Shown here in pieces: positions 7,252 through 10,058 of a stretch of DNA of 10,058 bases. The notes under the pieces were generated by a model. The model saw only the letters and a list, made by a program, of their open reading frames with translations, was not told the DNA's origin and made no database searches. Each line of letters opens with the position of its first letter. Positions within the stretch are counted from its first letter, which is position 1. A program made the translations under genes and the position numbers. Source of the stretch: CBIFWW01 sp966186435 (GTDB lineage Bacteria > Pseudomonadota > Gammaproteobacteria > Enterobacterales > Enterobacteriaceae); contig CBIFWW010000124.1 in assembly GCA_966186435.1 (NCBI GenBank), positions 1 to 10,058 of the forward strand, written 5' to 3'.

Positions 7252-8796
7252 TTACGATTTCGCCTTAGGCATCTGAGAAACCAGTGACAAATTGACGTCC
7301 ATACCTTCCACTTGGAAGTGCGGCACGGCGTACAGTTTGACGCGGAAGAAGCCAGGGTTATCTTCGATGTCTTCCACCACCACTTTGGCATCGCGCAGCG
7401 GGTGCGACGCCTGGAGTTCATCGCCTGGATCGGTCATTTCAGTAACCAAACCGCGCACCCAGGTGTTCAGCTCCAGCTCCAACAGGCGGCGGTCTTTAGT
7501 GGTGCCGATGTTTTCACGCTGAATAAGCTTGAGGTAATGGGCGATGCGCGACAGCAGGAAGATATACGGCAGACGCGCGTTGATACGGCTGTTGGCGGTG
7601 GCATCCGCGGTGTCATATAGCGCTGGCTTCTGGGTGGAGTTGGCGGAGAAGAAGCAAGCATAATCGCGGTTTTTGTAGTAGGAGAGCGGGATAAAGCCCA
7701 GGTTGGCAAACTCGAACTCACGGGTTTCCGGGATCATCACTTCTGACGGGATTTTTACTTGGTTACCGGTACCCAGATCATACAGGTGGATCGGCAGATC
7801 TTTTACCGCACCACCGGCCTGCGGACCGCGGATTTGCACGCACCAGCCATTGTTGATAAAGCTCTGCATCATGTTGGCGGCAAAGGCAAAGGAGGCATTG
7901 GTCCACAAATATTTTCCGTGGTCCGGGCCTTTCACTTCTTCGATATAGTTAAAGCTGCGCACTGGCACAGTATCCGGGCCATAGGGCAGACGGCCAAGCA
8001 CCCGAGGCATCACCAGGCCCAGGTAGCGGCTGTCATCGGTGTCGCGGAAGCTTTTCCATTTGATGTATTCGGCACGATCAAAGTAGTTACCAATATCTTT
8101 GATGGCGGCCACTTCTTCCATAGTGGATTTTAGGAAGAATTTCGGGCCAGCGGAGCCGATAAACGGCATATGAGCAGCGGCAGAGACTTTAGAGATATTG
8201 CGCATCAACGCTACGTCTTGCGCGGAGGCGTCAAACTCATAAGCTGAGATAACTGCTGCCACCGGCTCCCCGCCTGGGGTGTCATATTCTGCGATATAGG
8301 TTTGCTTATACAGGCCGCTTTGAATAATTTCCGGGCAATCTTCAAAGTCCTGGCGCAGTTCTTCTTTGGATAAATCCAACAGTTCCAGTTTTACGTTCTG
8401 ACGGAAGTCCGTTTTATCTACCAGGCTTTTCAGACCGCGCCAAACAGACTCCACTTTCTGGAATTCACTGTTATGCATGACTTCATCAAGCTGTCGGCTG
8501 ATTTGGAAATCCAGCTCGGCTATATGGCTATCAAGAATGGTCTTATCCAGCTTCTCAACTTTTTGGCCGGACTTTTGCAGGCACTGCATAAAGACCTGTA
8601 CCGCTGCCGTAACACGCGCATCGGCGGAGGTTTCCGCCATCACAGCGTTATCCTGGAAACCGTCCAAATCGCCGAGGGAGTCAACCGGCGTTAAATTGAT
8701 TTTTTCGAATAGGGAGGCGTAAACCCCGCCAGCTGGCAAGGTTTTTTCCAGAGTTGAACCGGCGGTTTGATTGTGGGATTCATTATTCAGAGACAT
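7252..8796 (-). CDS. tssC: TssC, large subunit of the T6SS contractile sheath
   Basis: The 514-residue product pairs with TssB to build the contractile sheath around the Hcp tube in the cytoplasm. Family landmarks are VWRGLKSLVD (118-127), FRDTDDSRYLGLVMPRVLG (250-268), NLGFIPLSYYKN (365-376), PYIFLLSRIAHYLK (410-423) and the C-terminal block NPGFFRVKLYAVPHFQVEG (480-498), which is typical of the inter-subunit strand region. I prefer the ATG at 8796 (MSLNNES) because a weak GAG lies nine bases upstream of it and only three bases before the alternative ATG at 8802. The choice changes two residues. It follows tssB after 40 bases and precedes tssK by 16. It appears complete. Confidence 0.96.
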   Translation of the reverse strand: MSLNNESHNQTAGSTLEKTLPAGGVYASLFEKINLTPVDSLGDLDGFQDNAVMAETSADARVTAAVQVFMQCLQKSGQKVEKLDKTILDSHIAELDFQISRQLDEVMHNSEFQKVESVWRGLKSLVDKTDFRQNVKLELLDLSKEELRQDFEDCPEIIQSGLYKQTYIAEYDTPGGEPVAAVISAYEFDASAQDVALMRNISKVSAAAHMPFIGSAGPKFFLKSTMEEVAAIKDIGNYFDRAEYIKWKSFRDTDDSRYLGLVMPRVLGRLPYGPDTVPVRSFNYIEEVKGPDHGKYLWTNASFAFAANMMQSFINNGWCVQIRGPQAGGAVKDLPIHLYDLGTGNQVKIPSEVMIPETREFEFANLGFIPLSYYKNRDYACFFSANSTQKPALYDTADATANSRINARLPYIFLLSRIAHYLKLIQRENIGTTKDRRLLELELNTWVRGLVTEMTDPGDELQASHPLRDAKVVVEDIEDNPGFFRVKLYAVPHFQVEGMDVNLSLVSQMPKAKS

Positions 8797-8836
8797 TAGC
8801 ATTTTCTCGACTTTATTCCGTTAAAGTTTCCAGAGA

Positions 8837-9334
8837 TTATTTCTGGGCCGGGGCAAGGGCATTCAGTTCTGTACGCAGTTCTTCTGAAAGGGTTGGATCT
8901 TTTAAAATATTCTCCAGTTCCTTCCGGAAAGTCACGTTATCTAGCAGGTTGGATTTTAAATCGCGCAGTAAATTGCGCATGGCCATCATCGCCCGCAATT
9001 GAGGAATCTGTTTTGCTACCTGCTCCGGTGCAAAATCTTTCATATCCTGAAAATGCAGATGGATATTTTCTTCAGAACCATCATTAGCCAGTGTATTTTT
9101 GACGGTGAGATTAACTTCCGGGTTGAGGTCCGCTAATACGCTATTAAAATTATTCTTATTAATGTTGAGTTTTTCACGCTCAGAGAGCGCCCCTTCTGCC
9201 TTGCCATTACTAAAATCACCAACGCTAAGCAGCTTTAGCGGCAGCTCTACTTTTTTCTGTGCACCGCCGGTTACAAGATCGAGCTTAATATTAACGCGGG
9301 CGCGAGGTATCTCATTCTGGAATGAATCAGACAT
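8837..9334 (-). CDS. tssB: TssB, small subunit of the T6SS contractile sheath
   Basis: A 165-residue protein with the TssB pattern: RVNIKLDL (13-20), LPLKLLSVGDFS (31-42), a central FNSVLADLNPEVNLTVKN (63-80), then FQDMKDFAPEQVAKQIPQL (95-113), with RNLLRDLKSNL (120-130) in the C-terminal helix region. TssB and TssC assemble as heterodimers into the sheath, and the contracted form is the substrate of ClpV, encoded later in this operon. The start is supported by GGAG ten bases upstream. This is the first gene of the operon in the window: upstream lies an AT-rich intergenic stretch and then the terminator of an unrelated gene, so the operon promoter should be just before it. Confidence 0.96.
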   Translation of the reverse strand: MSDSFQNEIPRARVNIKLDLVTGGAQKKVELPLKLLSVGDFSNGKAEGALSEREKLNINKNNFNSVLADLNPEVNLTVKNTLANDGSEENIHLHFQDMKDFAPEQVAKQIPQLRAMMAMRNLLRDLKSNLLDNVTFRKELENILKDPTLSEELRTELNALAPAQK

Positions 9335-9669
9335 GTTTATTTATCTCCTGAATTAATAAATCCATTAATTAGCATTGTGTCGCAGAAAAATAAGCAACGA
9401 TTTATTTAAACATCTTGCCAGAATGGCGTAAAGCGTATGGGCCGACGAAATTAATACTAGGAATATGCTTTTAGGAATCGGGATACCATGGCATCGTTGG
9501 TGAGCAATATAAATTATTGATACAGCGAATACACTTAGATCAAATATTTTCACCGTTTTCATGACAGATGGGAGCGAAAGCACAATTTTAAAATTCAGAA
9601 TAAGCACACATAATTAATTACTGGCTAATAATTTGATTATTTAACTCATTCATTTTACTCATTCTGGCA
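9335..9669 (-). promoter_or_regulatory. AT-rich intergenic region expected to carry the T6SS operon promoter
   Basis: About 335 bases lie between the yhiN terminator and tssB, visibly richer in A and T than the flanking genes, with no gene I can support. The tssB ribosome binding site (GGAG) is at its left end. A near-perfect 14-base dyad, GATGCCATGGTATC on the minus strand, sits at 9482-9495. An A/T dyad, AATAAT-CAA-ATTATT, lies near 9620-9640. I found no clear -35/-10 pair and no credible sigma-54 -24/-12 element. The promoter role is inferred from position. The AT-richness would suit silencing by H-NS-type proteins. Confidence 0.4.
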
Positions 9670-9700
9670 ATAAAAAAGGCACCGCCAAAAGCAGTGCCTT
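9670..9700 (-). terminator. Intrinsic terminator of the yhiN-like gene
   Basis: On the minus strand AAGGCACTGC (9691-9700) pairs with GCGGTGCCTT (9676-9685) as a ten-pair stem containing one G-T pair, closed by a five-base loop. A run of six T follows (9672-9677, overlapping the stem base). It lies 22 bases past the yhiN stop codon. It should isolate the upstream gene from the T6SS operon. Confidence 0.88.
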
Positions 9701-9722
9701 GCCCTTATACGGCGGGTAGCCC

Positions 9723-10058
9723 TTAACCGATGCCCGTTACCAACGCCTCGGCACAGGCTGCGGCGGAACTCCACGCCCACTGGAAATTGTAGCCACCCAG
9801 CCAGCCGGTAACGTCCATGACTTCACCAATAAAATAAAGCCCCGGCACATCACGGGCCTCCATAGTTCGGGAAGATAGGCTATTGGTGTCTACGCCGCCG
9901 AGGGTAACCTCTGCAGTACGGTAGCCCTCTGTGCCGTTCGGCTGTACCTGCCAGTTTTGCAACGTTTCCACTAATTGTTGCTGCTGTTTCACATTTAGTT
10001 GCTTAAGCGTCAGCTCTGGAATTTGCCCTAAGGTTTGTAACGCTTCAACCAAACGCTT
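9723..10058 (-). CDS. yhiN: YhiN-type FAD-dependent oxidoreductase, C-terminal fragment
   Basis: The visible 111 residues are the end of a flavoprotein of the HI0933/BaiN family, which is about 400 residues in full. The frame is open to the right edge (KRLVEALQTLGQIP at the edge), so the start lies outside. GYRTAEVTLGGVDTNSLSSR is followed by a GLYFIGEVMDVTGWLGGYNF segment, the conserved C-terminal FAD-contacting region of this family, and the stretch agrees closely with E. coli YhiN as I remember it. The substrate of YhiN is not established. Its role here is mainly as a chromosomal landmark: it is unrelated to secretion, ends in its own strong terminator, and marks the boundary between conserved chromosome and the T6SS cluster. 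Confidence 0.93.
   Translation of the reverse strand, partial: KRLVEALQTLGQIPELTLKQLNVKQQQQLVETLQNWQVQPNGTEGYRTAEVTLGGVDTNSLSSRTMEARDVPGLYFIGEVMDVTGWLGGYNFQWAWSSAAACAEALVTGIG

Noticed and set aside
9405..9422. TGGCAAGATGTTTAA as a sigma-54 promoter for tssB
   Set aside because: The -24 half is close to consensus, but the essential GC of the -12 half is replaced by AA. Some T6SS loci use sigma-54, but this site does not support it.
9365..9607. 80-codon minus-strand open frame in the AT-rich region before tssB
   Set aside because: It begins with GTG without a clear ribosome binding site, lies wholly in AT-rich intergenic DNA, and its product resembles no family I know. It is more likely promoter DNA open by chance.
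9618..9640. A/T dyad as a Fur box
   Set aside because: AATAAT-CAA-ATTATT is palindromic but lacks the GATAAT spacing of a Fur site and is expected by chance in such AT-rich DNA.

Overview
The window holds the leading part of a type VI secretion system (T6SS) operon from a Gram-negative gammaproteobacterium, most likely an Enterobacterales member. The partial gene at the right edge matches the C-terminus of E. coli YhiN as I remember it. Hcp, TssB and ClpV resemble the versions in Klebsiella/Enterobacter-type T6SS clusters. I cannot fix the genus. Every supported gene is on the minus strand, so the biological order runs from the right edge to the left.

Right to left: the C-terminus of a YhiN-type flavoprotein (9723-10058) ends at a strong intrinsic terminator (9670-9700). 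An AT-rich stretch of about 335 bases without a convincing gene follows (9335-9669) and presumably carries the T6SS promoter. The secretion genes then come in tight order: tssB and tssC (contractile sheath), tssK (baseplate adaptor), tssL/DotU (inner-membrane anchor), a three-helix OmpA-domain protein of TagL type (peptidoglycan anchor), and hcp (tail tube). tssK/tssL and tssL/ompA overlap by ATGA, and hcp starts four bases after the ompA stop. After hcp comes a 289-base non-coding gap (2706-2994) with a 127-base imperfect palindrome touching the hcp stop codon and a likely intrinsic terminator. clpV (tssH, sheath-recycling AAA+ ATPase) follows. Its stop codon overlaps an ATG that opens a reading frame running off the left edge, whose 18 visible residues look like a VgrG N-terminus.

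Together the proteins form part of one contractile injection machine. TssL and the OmpA-domain protein anchor it in the inner membrane and cell wall, and TssK links the baseplate to that anchor. TssB/TssC form the sheath around the Hcp tube, VgrG is the tip, and ClpV disassembles contracted sheath. The other core genes (tssM, tssJ, tssA, tssE, tssF, tssG) are not here and are expected beyond the left edge. No effector or immunity gene is visible.

No wholly new system is apparent. The most interesting part is the non-coding block between hcp and clpV: a large palindrome, a terminator-like hairpin and a repeated 13-14-base motif, placed where tube-protein output could be uncoupled from downstream genes.
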